Virus record (IMG/VR): IMGVR_UViG_3300025030_000038 | Coordinates: 62,001-126,000 of that record | Reading direction: 5' to 3' (one strand) | From: a virus | DNA length: 64,000 nucleotides | Shown here: positions 48,819 to 57,677 of the stretch, one piece after another | Layout of the letters: every line of letters starts with the position of its first letter | Numbering within the stretch: position 1 is the stretch's first letter | Notes under the pieces: model-generated | Seen by the model: only the letters and a program-made list of their open reading frames with translations | Database searches by the model: none | What the model was told of the DNA's origin: nothing | Program-made: the position numbers and the translations under genes

Positions 48819-49130
48819 TCAGTGGCTGTGGTGCTTGGCCCTAGCTTCGCTTTGGCGGCGAAGCGCCTGAACGGCATTTCGCCGCCGGTAGCAGGTGATC
48901 AGGATTCCCTTGCTCACCACCAGAACCCAATCACGGGCCCCGACAACCATCGGATCCCCCTGGATTTCTGGCGGAAGCTCCCGCTCAACAAGTGCCATGT
49001 GGGTGGCCCCATGGGCACCACGGAACTCCTGCCCATACCAGAAGATCAGATCTCGAATCTCTTCCTTCAAGCCTCGCTGCTGCTGGCGGATATTGGAATG
49101 CTGGGTCAGTTGGTAGGTGTCCCGGTCCAT
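48819..49130 (-). CDS. Hypothetical basic protein, DUF4258-like
   Basis: The pattern YQLTQHSNIRQQQRGLKEEIRDLIFWYGQEF and VLVVSKGILITCYRRR resembles DUF4258-like proteins, where a helix is followed by a strand with a basic end. Some relatives are RNase-type toxins, which is not established here. It ends with a basic/His tail (SEARAKHHSH). Confidence 0.55.
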   Translation of the reverse strand: MDRDTYQLTQHSNIRQQQRGLKEEIRDLIFWYGQEFRGAHGATHMALVERELPPEIQGDPMVVGARDWVLVVSKGILITCYRRRNAVQALRRQSEARAKHHSH

Positions 49131-49162
49131 GATGCTGCCTCCTGGTGTTGATAGCTTACACT

Positions 49163-49200
49163 CCCTATCGGTACGGCGGAGACAAGTTTTAGTGAATTCA
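49163..49200 (-). promoter_or_regulatory. Phage promoter motif P12
   Basis: Minus strand: CACTAAAACTTGTC, then CGTACCGATAGGGAG and TGTAAGC before the gene at 49130. It lies downstream of the methyltransferase-helicase gene. Confidence 0.82.
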
Positions 49201-49225
49201 CCTAAGTGGTTGGAATTCCGATGGA

Positions 49226-52200
49226 TTATGACCCAAGCAAATCCAAGACACCCCCCAAGCTGGCCTTGGGGGATGAAAATCCAGACACGGGCCGGACTCT
49301 TGCTGCCCGTTCCGAGAGCAGGTCGTACAGGTGCTTCCCAACGGAGATTCCCGTGTAGGCGGAACCTTCTGATGCGCCCGCAGCCGCCAGAGCACCCTCA
49401 GGATCCAAACCATCCACGGACATGCTCACAGCAACTTTGGTCATCAGTAGTTCGTGCATCCCTACCTGGGTGTCAACCTCGTAAAGAGGGAAGTAGATAC
49501 GGGTCTCTTTGGTCTGGCCAATCCGATCTACTCTGCCAATTGCCTGCCTCGCCACTATGGCGGCGCAGTTGGGGCCCTCGAAGAATACCTCCGTGGCGAA
49601 CCAAACAAGGTTATTGAGACCAGTCATGATTGCCACTGGATTGGTGAGCATGACCCGGCGACCCTTCCCCACAACCTCCTTGTTGATCCACGCCTCACGC
49701 TTGGCCGTCCCAACCTTGGCCGGATTCAGCACTACGACCTTCTCACCGATCCTGGCCTCAATGAGCCGGGCCAGCCGGGGGAGAAGACTCACATGCCACG
49801 AGAAGACCATCACGTTGCGACCCTCAGCCAACTCGGCTTCGACCTTGTTCAACATCCACTCTTCTTTGGGGAGTAGGGTAGTGCTGGAGAAGGGTTCGGC
49901 TCGATGAACCAGGGACCCACCCACAGACTCGGGGTACCTGATCTCAAAGGCCCCGTCATCACAGTTACCTACATCGTCCGTGCATCGGTCCAAATGCGAG
50001 GGTGCCTCACTCAGCTGGCCAAATAGCTTGCCCGAGAGAACCTCATCAAAGCGGTCTGCCTTGATCGCAGCCAGCAAGTCGGCCAACATGCTTTCATGCC
50101 GTGCCAACTGCTCACTGGTGGGCTGGATCTTCTCGACAATCTCACGGCATACAGGGAGGTTGAGGGCCAAGTCAGTCTTGTGGAGAGTCACCGCAATGGG
50201 CAACAGGTGCTTCAAAATGAGTAGGGGCAGGACCCCGGGCGCATGACCCACGTCCCGCCCACGTTCCTCAATACGGTCCGTCACTGCCCCATAAGCTACA
50301 GGCTTACCCGTATCCATGTCCTTCTGTTCAAGAATCCGCTTCTTGTAGCCATACCGATCCGTGAACAGAGTCCTTTGATCCCGGGCAAACTCCTCTCGAA
50401 AGGCGGGAGAACTCTCCCACAGGGTGTTGAAGAGTGACTCGGCATAGCCGTTCATCACTGAGCCAGTCAACCGAAGCGTGGGAAGGCCAAGGGAGGCTAA
50501 GGCACTGGAAGCAAAGTATTGGGCTGACCCGGCTGAGGAAAAATCCTGATTCTCGTCGATGAACAACATATCGAACAGTTTCGGGTACTTCTTGGCGATG
50601 TGCTTGGCCAGCGGGACCCTCCGCGGTTCCGGAATAGCCTGGAAAAGTACCTCTCCACACACTTCCGACGTTGCCCATGAGGCAGCTGGGGACAGCTGGC
50701 TGATCGCGTCCAGGAAAGACCTGGAGTCCCCAACCGACCGGTCACGGAGCATAACCCCACTCTCACTGAACGCCATGCCGTGGTAAGAATACCAGTTAAG
50801 GTATTCAGTTTTGTTGCACAAGGCATCCTGAATGATGGCCCACTCCTTCCAGGGGTCTTGTGGGCGCCCGTAGGAATACGTGGAGGACTCCTGCTCTTCG
50901 AGCTTGACCGCCTTGAACTCACTAACCATTTCCAACAACTTGGCCGAACCGGGAGCCATGAGCAACAGGAGCCCGCGGGCCGCAGTACGAACTGCCTCCC
51001 CACATTGCCTTTGTTGTGATGTGGAGTCTTCCTCAGGAGAAGTGGATTGAAACGTGTACAGGTACAGGGCCACCTGGGCAATCAGGTCCTGGTCATTGAG
51101 CCCCGCCAGCAGAAGCTGCAACGCCTGAAGGTGCTTGTTGTCCTGGTTACCATACTGATTCCGGGCCGACTTACAGAACATCCCCGCAAGGCTCCAAATT
51201 GCCCCCGTAAGGCGGGGGCTAGACCGCAGGTCCATCTCTGCCTTGGTCTCCATCGCCCCCGTCCTGGGAAGGGCTTCCCAGGCCTGGATGACTTTGCGCA
51301 TGTGTCGGGTCATCGCCAGGGCGTTGGTGCGGGAGTCCCCGGGGAAGCGAGCCATCAACAGGCGCCCAAGGTCCAGCATAATCTGGGCTTCCTCGTTGAG
51401 GGGCATCCGGTGGGTTGCTTCACAGCGAGACCGCTTCTTGGCCAAGTCTTCTTCGGGAAGCTCGGACCCACACTTGGGGCACCACCCGGTGACTCCCTCG
51501 ATGGCATGCCCGAGCTTGGCCGTCTCACGGGACAGGATGGCAATGGCCACCGGAGTAGATGCATCGGCCGAGAACGCCTCGATGGAGGGGATGTCCTTGA
51601 GCACCGTTGCCTTGGCCCATGGGGTCACAGCAGCAATTTGGGTCTGCCAGCTATCAAGCAGGTGCGGGGGGCACAGAATCAGGATGCGCTTGGCCCCAAT
51701 CGAATGAGCCGTGGCGAGAGAAATCGTACTTTTTCCCGACCCAAGCTCGCCCAGTACCAGGGCTGTCTTACCGATGCGCCCACGCTTCTTGGCCTTCAAG
51801 CCTCCCAGGAGCTTGATTGCACTCATTACGCAATGGGCCTGTGCTGGGAACAGGAGCCGTGGGATTACCCGTGTGGCAGTTGGGTCCAGGGGGGTTACCT
51901 CCCCCATGATCGTGAAAGGAAGGGCCATCCTGTGGTCGGGATTGGACGGGTCATGCTGGACCGGGCAGTGATCCAGTAGGGTGTCCAGGAGACTCCGGCT
52001 GTAATGGGCGAGCAAGTCACCTGTGGTAAACTCAGAGATCTCCGTGGCCTTGGAGGTAGCCGCTTCCATCTTCATGGTGTGGTAGCAGCACTGGTTCAAG
52101 TCCAGGACCGACACAACCAGTTTGGGTTGCTGGATTTGGACCAGCCCCGTGACTTCCCCGTCCTTGTTGGTCTTCTCGTCAACCGTACGGAATTCCTTAT

Positions 52201-53197
52201 CAAACACGCCCTTCACAAGAAGCGGGGGGAGCTTCGAGGCAGGGTCATTAGGGACAATTCGGGCCCCGTTGAAGACACCCGCCGCGATCCCGGCGGCAAT
52301 GTGGGCGGGCCTCGGTGGCATAGCAGTTGGGTACGTTCTGGCAATTAACTCCCCGACTTCAGGGATGACCCCGTAGATAGGGAACTGTTTGCCGGACCGG
52401 TCGGACATCGTCCAGGGCTTAAGTTCGGCCATCATGGTAGCCGTGTCGACGGGGCGCATTTCCCAGGTCGTGAAGGCATCCCTAGAATAGTTGACGGTAT
52501 CGTCGGGCAGGGTCCAGAGGGGACGGGGGTTGTCCGTCAAAACAGGGATGGAATCTGCATCATTGGCCCAACCAAGGACTTGGTCTCGTAGACCCGCATC
52601 CGGGGTCATCTGTGTGGGACCCTTGCGACCCACGAGCACTACTTGTTTGTAGGCATCCCAATCCGGTTCCGGGAATCGGAAGCAGTACAGTCTGGAATAT
52701 TCTTGGGCAAGCAGGTCTGCGGATGCCTTCAGGGCGTAGAAGGGGACCACGAAGAACAGTGCCCCATCCTCCATTAGGGTTCCCGTGAACCGTGAGAGAA
52801 ACCGGTGCTCTAGCCGCTTGAACTGGTGGTCGGTATCGTAAGGAGGATTTGCGAACAGAACCTGGATCCCCCGGCTGATTTTGTAGGCGACACGGAAGGC
52901 GTCCCCCTGGAGGGGATGACTCCGCCACCCGGCCCGCTCCCTCACGTTAGTTGTGAGGGCCTCGAACCGCCTCCGCTCCATTTCAACGGTGTGAACGTGG
53001 GAATTCCCATGCTTCCCGGGCATCATGGCTTCCATGAGGGCCAAGACCGCATCCCCCTCACCAGCACACGGGTCCAGGAATTCCACCACACCCTTCATGG
53101 GCGAGCGAGGAGCAGCCACCAATTTGGCTATGTGTGGGACAAGGTGGGGGGGTGTAGGCCAGAAACCGCCTACGGCTACGGAGGCTATGCGTGCCAT
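49226..53197 (-). CDS. DNA methyltransferase-helicase fusion, DarB-like (1323 aa)
   Basis: Residues 12-190 are an N6-adenine methyltransferase: FLDPCAGEGDAV is motif I and ANPPYDTDH is the catalytic NPPY. Residues about 470-1260 form a SF2/SNF2-like helicase with Walker A ELGSGKST (residue 484), a motif II IDENQ (880) instead of DEAH, and motif VI QAIGRVDRIGQ. A CPKCG zinc site lies near 573. This layout matches phage P1 DarB and related injected antirestriction proteins. Blocking host restriction is the best inference; the start is the first ATG. Confidence 0.82.
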   Translation of the reverse strand: MARIASVAVGGFWPTPPHLVPHIAKLVAAPRSPMKGVVEFLDPCAGEGDAVLALMEAMMPGKHGNSHVHTVEMERRRFEALTTNVRERAGWRSHPLQGDAFRVAYKISRGIQVLFANPPYDTDHQFKRLEHRFLSRFTGTLMEDGALFFVVPFYALKASADLLAQEYSRLYCFRFPEPDWDAYKQVVLVGRKGPTQMTPDAGLRDQVLGWANDADSIPVLTDNPRPLWTLPDDTVNYSRDAFTTWEMRPVDTATMMAELKPWTMSDRSGKQFPIYGVIPEVGELIARTYPTAMPPRPAHIAAGIAAGVFNGARIVPNDPASKLPPLLVKGVFDKEFRTVDEKTNKDGEVTGLVQIQQPKLVVSVLDLNQCCYHTMKMEAATSKATEISEFTTGDLLAHYSRSLLDTLLDHCPVQHDPSNPDHRMALPFTIMGEVTPLDPTATRVIPRLLFPAQAHCVMSAIKLLGGLKAKKRGRIGKTALVLGELGSGKSTISLATAHSIGAKRILILCPPHLLDSWQTQIAAVTPWAKATVLKDIPSIEAFSADASTPVAIAILSRETAKLGHAIEGVTGWCPKCGSELPEEDLAKKRSRCEATHRMPLNEEAQIMLDLGRLLMARFPGDSRTNALAMTRHMRKVIQAWEALPRTGAMETKAEMDLRSSPRLTGAIWSLAGMFCKSARNQYGNQDNKHLQALQLLLAGLNDQDLIAQVALYLYTFQSTSPEEDSTSQQRQCGEAVRTAARGLLLLMAPGSAKLLEMVSEFKAVKLEEQESSTYSYGRPQDPWKEWAIIQDALCNKTEYLNWYSYHGMAFSESGVMLRDRSVGDSRSFLDAISQLSPAASWATSEVCGEVLFQAIPEPRRVPLAKHIAKKYPKLFDMLFIDENQDFSSAGSAQYFASSALASLGLPTLRLTGSVMNGYAESLFNTLWESSPAFREEFARDQRTLFTDRYGYKKRILEQKDMDTGKPVAYGAVTDRIEERGRDVGHAPGVLPLLILKHLLPIAVTLHKTDLALNLPVCREIVEKIQPTSEQLARHESMLADLLAAIKADRFDEVLSGKLFGQLSEAPSHLDRCTDDVGNCDDGAFEIRYPESVGGSLVHRAEPFSSTTLLPKEEWMLNKVEAELAEGRNVMVFSWHVSLLPRLARLIEARIGEKVVVLNPAKVGTAKREAWINKEVVGKGRRVMLTNPVAIMTGLNNLVWFATEVFFEGPNCAAIVARQAIGRVDRIGQTKETRIYFPLYEVDTQVGMHELLMTKVAVSMSVDGLDPEGALAAAGASEGSAYTGISVGKHLYDLLSERAARVRPVSGFSSPKASLGGVLDLLGS

Positions 53198-53775
53198 TAG
53201 GAATTCCCCCAGAGGATTGGTCCCAGGTCAAAATGGTCCCGGTGATCCATCTCAGGGTTGGGTCCCACAGCTAAGAGGGAGGTTGTAGGATCGAGGGAGA
53301 CTAGGAGAGTTTGCTCGGCCCAGTTTGGTTGAGTCTGGGGGTCATAGGCCCCAGGGAGCTCTTTGGTCAGGTCGATCCTACGAACGAAAGCATTGTGTTG
53401 CCCAGGGTATGCCGTGAGTGTTACAATGGATCCAGAAACCTCAGCTTTGAGCCATCGGTTCCTAATCATAAACTCCACCCACAGGGCCTCGATGCTCTGG
53501 CGATCTGCCACAACTTTGGCCTGAAGCTTCTTCCGGTCGGGGCCGGAAATGGGGCCTTCGGCCCATTCAAAAGTGCGCTGCCCTTGGGTTTCCAACCACA
53601 CCTTGGCCCGGCCCCTTCCCCCACGGGATTTTTGGTCCACGGTCTGAAGGTGCATCCTGGGGTCTTCCCGAGAGAACCATCCCCAGTCATGGTTGACCAC
53701 GCCACGGAGAACCACAGCCATCGCTGTTTTGTCCCGGAAGCGATCAACGACATTCTTGACGATTTTGCTGGCCAT
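53197..53775 (-). CDS. Paralogous phage protein A2 (192 aa)
   Basis: Homologue of the gene at 38158: the same order of KNVVDRFRDKTAMAVVLRGV, GWFSREDPRMHLQTVD, and LTAYPGQHNAFVRRIDL is visible. It precedes the methyltransferase-helicase gene with a one-base overlap at 53197. Beta-rich and uncharacterised. Confidence 0.72.
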   Translation of the reverse strand: MASKIVKNVVDRFRDKTAMAVVLRGVVNHDWGWFSREDPRMHLQTVDQKSRGGRGRAKVWLETQGQRTFEWAEGPISGPDRKKLQAKVVADRQSIEALWVEFMIRNRWLKAEVSGSIVTLTAYPGQHNAFVRRIDLTKELPGAYDPQTQPNWAEQTLLVSLDPTTSLLAVGPNPEMDHRDHFDLGPILWGNS

Positions 53776-53789
53776 GTCTCTTCCTTACA

Positions 53790-53828
53790 CCTTATCGGTA
53801 CGAGGAAGCGACTTTTAAGGGAAATCGA
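53790..53828 (-). promoter_or_regulatory. Phage promoter motif P13
   Basis: Minus strand: CCCTTAAAAGTCG, then CGTACCGATAAGG and TGTAAGGAAGAG before the gene starting at 53775. It drives the paralogue A2 and methyltransferase-helicase genes. Confidence 0.82.
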
Positions 53829-53843
53829 CGGCTACTTGACCGA

Positions 53844-53942
53844 TTACTTGGCGAACATCTTCAGGAGCTTGACCAGCCCAGCGATCTCTCGCTTGGCTTC
53901 GGCCCTGGGTATGGACAGGCTAAGCTGGACAACCAGCTCCAT
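53844..53942 (-). CDS. Small helical peptide (32 aa)
   Basis: The frame MELVVQLSLSIPRAEAKREI then AGLVKLLKMFAK is preceded by AAGGGG with good spacing, the strongest RBS in the neighbourhood. The second half is an amphipathic basic helix. It lies between promoter P13 and the gene at 53964. A small regulatory or membrane-active peptide is possible. Confidence 0.55.
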   Translation of the reverse strand: MELVVQLSLSIPRAEAKREIAGLVKLLKMFAK

Positions 53943-53963
53943 CTTATCCCCTTGGCTCCACAG

Positions 53964-54518
53964 TCAACGCAGGGGGAGTCCCGTGTTTTCGTTCTTTTCG
54001 TTCTTTTCGTTCTTGCCCGTCAGGCTCAGGGGCTTCGAGGTTTCCTGTTCCGACACTGGGTCCTGGAACGAAACCCAACCGAACTTCTCGGCCAGTTCCT
54101 TCGCGGAGGCCCCGCCTGCCAGGATCTCGATGCAAGCAATTACTTGCTGGTAGGTGAGTTCCCATGCGTTGGGGAGGGGAGGGTTGGGATGGGCCACGAA
54201 CACTCGACCAGGGAACCGGGGTTGGTCGGGGAATGCCTCCCGGACCCGTCCCTGGCTCTCAGGAGCAAACGCGAAGGTGGTCCCATCCATGTTCTTGGAC
54301 GTGAAAACAACGAGTGGGGGATCCTCAATCAGGATACTAGGGGTGTAGTTCCTGATTGTCCCGTCAGGCCACTTTACCTTAACGGTGACCGGGTAGTTCC
54401 CTCCATCCGTGGACCAGGAGACATTCAACGCCTTCCCGATTTCCTTCTCGAAATCATGGTCACCGTATCCTGGCTTGAGCCGGACACACATCCCCAGTCT
54501 GGCATCTTCGTTCTTCAT
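53964..54518 (-). CDS. Hypothetical protein (184 aa)
   Basis: From ATG 54518 (MKNEDARLGMCVRLKPG), the protein has a small beta-barrel-like N-terminus (WSTDGGNYPVTVKVKWPDGTIRNYTP) and a helical region followed by a low-complexity KNEKNEKNEN tail. The tail corresponds to a run of ttcttttcg repeats at 53987-54017. Unrecognised. Confidence 0.66.
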   Translation of the reverse strand: MKNEDARLGMCVRLKPGYGDHDFEKEIGKALNVSWSTDGGNYPVTVKVKWPDGTIRNYTPSILIEDPPLVVFTSKNMDGTTFAFAPESQGRVREAFPDQPRFPGRVFVAHPNPPLPNAWELTYQQVIACIEILAGGASAKELAEKFGWVSFQDPVSEQETSKPLSLTGKNEKNEKNENTGLPLR

Positions 54519-54594
54519 GTTCGTTCCCCCAACCACTCGTTACGCTTCTGTGCCCTGTTTCCCAGTGGTAAAGTGCCCATAGGCCCCCGTGTTC

Positions 54595-55335
54595 ATGGAT
54601 GAAAAGAAATGTTCAACGTGTGGGGACGTAAAACCATTGGGGGAGTTTAACGTCAAGACATCTAGCCACGATGGACATTGTGCCCAATGTAAAGTGTGCC
54701 GGAGCACAGCAAGAAAAGCTTCCTACAAAGCCAACCCGGAGAAGGACAAAGCGAGGAGTAATGCCTACTACAGGAGCAACACCAAGAAGGTCCGGGCTAA
54801 GTGGGCAGCCGACTACAAAGCCAACCCTGAAAAGTTCAAAGCTATAAGTGCTGCCAATTACAGGACCAACCCCGAAAAGATCCGGGCCAGGGTGGCAGCC
54901 TGGGTGGTGGCAAATCCAGAAGTCACAGCAATCGCGCACCAACGCCGTCGGGACCTCGATTCCAAAAATGATGCTGGTATCTCGGATACGGAGATGCGGG
55001 AGACCATTAGGGATGCTAACAACATGGCCCTTGGAATCTGTGCTTATTGCTTCAAGCCCTTTGGTGAAACCGCCAAGAGTAAGCGAACTGTGGATCATGT
55101 CATCCCAAGGACCAAGGGGGGCAGAACGGTTCCAGAGAATGTCGTAATTGCCTGCTTGAGCTGCAACTCCAAGAAGGGCAACCGCTCAACCTTCTCAATG
55201 CTCAATGTCAAGATGCAGCCGGAACCGCAGAGGGAATTACCCCCAGAAACTCCTGAGCGACCATTCATCATCATAAATGGACAGTGGCACCTTGCATCTC
55301 GCTTACCCGACACGGCCAACATGGTAGCCCCATAG
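54595..55335 (+). CDS. HNH homing-endonuclease-like protein with YKANPEK repeats
   Basis: Zinc modules CSTCGD and CAQCKVC (residues 6-37) precede four repeats of a basic helix (YKANPEK, YRSNTKK, YKANPEK, YRTNPEK). Residues about 140-205 are the HNH: CAYCFKPFG, TVDHVIPRTKGG, CLSCNSKKG. It is on the opposite strand and its 3' end overlaps a SpoU-like gene, consistent with insertion by homing. The N-terminal zinc/repeat unit is known from phage free-standing HNH proteins. Confidence 0.75.
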   Translation: MDEKKCSTCGDVKPLGEFNVKTSSHDGHCAQCKVCRSTARKASYKANPEKDKARSNAYYRSNTKKVRAKWAADYKANPEKFKAISAANYRTNPEKIRARVAAWVVANPEVTAIAHQRRRDLDSKNDAGISDTEMRETIRDANNMALGICAYCFKPFGETAKSKRTVDHVIPRTKGGRTVPENVVIACLSCNSKKGNRSTFSMLNVKMQPEPQRELPPETPERPFIIINGQWHLASRLPDTANMVAP

Positions 55336-55415
55336 GCATAGGCAGCCCTGAGGGCGGATCCCACGTTGTGTGGGTTCTTGGCCAAGTGAAGGCCGATGGC
55401 GGAGTAGCCCCTCAT
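55095..55415 (-). pseudogene. Truncated SpoU/TrmH-like RNA methyltransferase gene
   Basis: Residues 1-41 (MRGYSAIGLHLAKNPHNVGS, LRAAYAYGATMLAVSGKRDA) match the N-terminus of SpoU-type 2'-O-methyltransferases. After that the frame becomes antisense to the HNH gene and no longer fits. No remaining part of the enzyme is found downstream (minus). The HNH insertion has apparently replaced the rest. It overlaps the upstream small gene by ATGA. Confidence 0.65.
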
Positions 55416-55531
55416 CCGTGCAATCGGATCAGGGTAAGTTTGCCCCGTGTACCAAAAGTGAAAATGGCAGTCCCCAGCCAGGGCACATTGGCTACCTTCA
55501 GGAATGCCTCAAACATCATTCGGTGCGTCAT
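55412..55531 (-). CDS. Small protein (39 aa)
   Basis: The frame MTHRMMFEAFLKVANVPWLG runs to LTLIRLHG. Its start overlaps the upstream stop and its stop overlaps the SpoU start, both as ATGA. Such double coupling supports it being expressed. Function unknown. Confidence 0.6.
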   Translation of the reverse strand: MTHRMMFEAFLKVANVPWLGTAIFTFGTRGKLTLIRLHG

Positions 55532-55701
55532 GGGGCAATCTCCCAGATGGCCTTCCACCTACTAGCGTTGGTACCGGGGGCATCGAACTGGAGCCCAGTG
55601 GCGAGCCAGAGGTATACCTCCCGGGTGCAGTCCCGGCAGTAACGCTTTGGTTCCTCGGTGGGGTAGTCAACAGTTGAATGAGTGTACGCATTTGTCCTCA
55701 T
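55528..55701 (-). CDS. Small Cys-containing protein (57 aa)
   Basis: The frame reads MRTNAYTHSTVDYPTEEPKR, YCRDCTREVYLWLATG, ending SRWKAIWEIAP. CRDC may contribute to a zinc site. It is coupled to the following 39-residue gene by ATGA. Unrecognised. Confidence 0.6.
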   Translation of the reverse strand: MRTNAYTHSTVDYPTEEPKRYCRDCTREVYLWLATGLQFDAPGTNASRWKAIWEIAP

Positions 55702-56097
55702 TTATGGAAATCGACCTTTGGGGGTCTCGATTTATCCCACCATCACCGGAAAGTGGGGTAATATGATTCAAGCACCAAAGTTTCAGTGGGGGACCTAACT
55801 TGCCCGGACGTTCCGTGGGTAAAACAGGTTGGGTCATAAAAACTCTATTGAAATCAGAGTGTTGGCGATGTTGATTTAGTCGATGCCTCCGGGCCCAGAC
55901 TCTTCGAGATCCCCGTTAGTTGGAGCCAGCACCGTCTGGCCCGAGGCTTACTGTAGGGGTATGGCGCGTAAGCGCCTCACCTGCACAGCGTCAAATCGGT
56001 CCCTATAAGGCTCATCCGAAGGACTTGATCCCAAGGGATAAATGAGTACGTGATCGGAGACGGTCACACCACAGGCACGTCTGACTGTTGTCGTGCA
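55702..56097. ncRNA. Intergenic region with strong RNA hairpins
   Basis: No convincing gene lies in these 396 bases, though a 57-codon frame (MTQPVLPTERPGKLG...) starts at about 55835. GCCTC/GAGGC, GGGC/GCCC and CAGAC/GTCTG form a long interrupted stem at 55885-55947. A GGCGC-GTAA-GCGCC hairpin with a GNRA-type loop lies at 55963-55976. The region could carry a structured regulatory RNA or leader for the genes to the left. Strand of the RNA is not certain. Confidence 0.5.
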
Positions 56098-56286
56098 TCA
56101 GCTCCGAAACCTCCCCCCATTGGCGACCACATGAGCCACGGTCTCCCAAGCCCACTGAAAGTCCCCGGTGGACCCGTCCAGGGCTCGCACAACTGCGAAC
56201 TGGCATTTTGCCCCACAGATACGGGCGGGTCTGCCGTCCAGCGTCACCTTGGTTGCAATCAGGTCATAGCGTTGTTCAATGTTCAT
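56098..56286 (-). CDS. Hypothetical protein (62 aa)
   Basis: The gene follows promoter P14, starting at ATG 56286 (MNIEQRYDLIATKVTLDG). It has beta character with ARICGAKCQFAVVRAL. Not recognised. It is the last gene before the structured region on the left. Confidence 0.68.
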   Translation of the reverse strand: MNIEQRYDLIATKVTLDGRPARICGAKCQFAVVRALDGSTGDFQWAWETVAHVVANGGRFRS

Positions 56287-56301
56287 TTAGTAGCCTCAAC
56301 A

Positions 56302-56339
56302 CCCTATCGGCACAAGCAGGCGATTTTTTAGTGAATTCG
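56302..56339 (-). promoter_or_regulatory. Phage promoter motif P14
   Basis: Minus strand: CACTAAAAAATCGCC, then TGTGCCGATAGGG and TGTTGAGG before ATG 56286. CGAATTC is upstream. One base differs from the family at CGT (TGT). Confidence 0.83.
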
Positions 56340-57179
56340 TCATGCCCCTTGAAAAAAGATGGCTACCTGCTCGGCCAGGAATGTCTCCAGGTCCGTGTGG
56401 TTGGCCTTGAAGGCCAGCGGGGTCCCATACCCCAGGGCATCATCGGTATCGAATTTGAACCGGTGCCCCCCATGGCCCCAGCCCTGACGGTACCCATCCC
56501 CTGGGAGGGATGCAAAACCGTTCGATAGGGCAGCTGCCAGGAGCTGAAGTTGGAAGCGCACATCAGGGATGAGAGGGCTCCGTGTGCGACGGTCCAGGTA
56601 AGCTGTGAACAGGGTGGACAGGGGCAGGAGCCCTTCCAGGATTTGGTCCCGCTTCGCCACAAGGGCCGGTTCCGTCCCCTTCTGGTTCCAATCTTGAGAG
56701 ACACCCAGGGCTGATGGCTTGTAGAAACGACGCACATGGGTGACCGCAGCTTTGGTGTCCAGGTGGGCAGCTTGCTGGTCCAGCCATGCCTGAGGTGGCA
56801 GGACCACGAACCTGACCCCCTTGGGGTCCACCATGCCAGGGTCCATCCGGAATAGGTCAGGTAGGAACGCCGTTACAACTGTGCCTACACTGGTCTTGGT
56901 TGTGGCAAACTGGTACCCAGCGGTCTTGAGCAGCTCGATCTCGGACTCCTTGTGGCCATGTCGGGACAAGGTCTGGGCCTTGCGACCTGACCGAAAATTG
57001 GCCAGGAAGGGACGCATTTCGTCCTCGGTGGTCCCGAACTGTGCCCACACGGGACGGATAGCCTTGGTGTTGGCCTCACCCCCTTCCCACAGGGAGTCAG
57101 CCTGAAGGCTTCCCAACAGCATGGCCGAGAAGGAACGGGACTTTTCGCCAGTTCCGGTAATGATCGTGAGGGTTTGCAC
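56340..57179 (-). CDS. Hypothetical protein (279 aa)
   Basis: The first 70 residues are beta rich with ITGTGEKSRSFSAML; the remainder is helical with KRDQILEGLLPLSTLF. Aspartate-rich motifs near 260 (DTDDALGYG) might bind metal. No family is recognised. The gene starts at ATG 57179 after three bases. Confidence 0.68.
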   Translation of the reverse strand: MQTLTIITGTGEKSRSFSAMLLGSLQADSLWEGGEANTKAIRPVWAQFGTTEDEMRPFLANFRSGRKAQTLSRHGHKESEIELLKTAGYQFATTKTSVGTVVTAFLPDLFRMDPGMVDPKGVRFVVLPPQAWLDQQAAHLDTKAAVTHVRRFYKPSALGVSQDWNQKGTEPALVAKRDQILEGLLPLSTLFTAYLDRRTRSPLIPDVRFQLQLLAAALSNGFASLPGDGYRQGWGHGGHRFKFDTDDALGYGTPLAFKANHTDLETFLAEQVAIFFQGA

Positions 57180-57182
57180 AGC

Positions 57183-57410
57183 CTATCCTTTTACCAGCAG
57201 GAGGTGGGTTTCGATGTAGGCACGGACATCGCTTGGCTTGACCATCCCCTCAGACGTGCCCTTGTGGCGCCCGCGCTCCACATCGGCACCCCCACCTTTT
57301 ACCTCGTTTACGCCAGGGAAGGAGCACTTTCCTTCAGGAGAGCGTATCTTGACCGTGGACGCCCCGATCTGGTACTGCCACGTTGTCTCGTTGATGTGGA
57401 TTTGTCTCAT
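57183..57410 (-). CDS. Hypothetical protein (75 aa)
   Basis: Start at ATG 57410 (MRQIHINETTWQYQIG), with GGAG upstream. The first 40 residues (beta-rich, TVKIRSPEGKCSFPGVNEVKG) and the VKPSDVRAYIETHLL end match a small phage family seen as hypothetical. Role unknown. Confidence 0.7.
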   Translation of the reverse strand: MRQIHINETTWQYQIGASTVKIRSPEGKCSFPGVNEVKGGGADVERGRHKGTSEGMVKPSDVRAYIETHLLLVKG

Positions 57411-57422
57411 CGTGGTCTCCAT

Positions 57423-57623
57423 CTACTTGGCCATCCAAACTCGCCCGGCTTCTGTGACATCATAAAATTCTGGCATTCCGGGAACGGGACGGGCGAGTCC
57501 CTTCTTGGCCAGGGCTCGCACGGTACGCTTCCAGGTGTTGTCGTGGGGGCAGTTTGTGGCACCTTGAGCCAGTTCCCGCAGGGTGCGCTCCTCAACGTAG
57601 CCGAGACGGACGGGGGTGCTCAT
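57423..57623 (-). CDS. Winged-helix DNA-binding-like protein (66 aa)
   Basis: From ATG 57623, residues 8-60 form a compact winged helix: TLRELAQGA, HDNTWKRTVRALAKKGLARPV and FYDVTEAGRVWM. It is the first gene after promoter P15, a natural place for a regulator. DNA target unknown. Confidence 0.68.
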   Translation of the reverse strand: MSTPVRLGYVEERTLRELAQGATNCPHDNTWKRTVRALAKKGLARPVPGMPEFYDVTEAGRVWMAK

Positions 57624-57636
57624 GGTTGGTTCCTTA

Positions 57637-57676
57637 CCCCCTATCGGTACCAGGAGGGAACTTTTTAGCAAAATCG
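57637..57676 (-). promoter_or_regulatory. Phage promoter motif P15
   Basis: Minus strand: TGCTAAAAAGTTCCC, then GGTACCGATAGGGGG and TAAGGAACC before ATG 57623. One base differs from the CGT form. Confidence 0.83.
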
Positions 57677-57677
57677 A

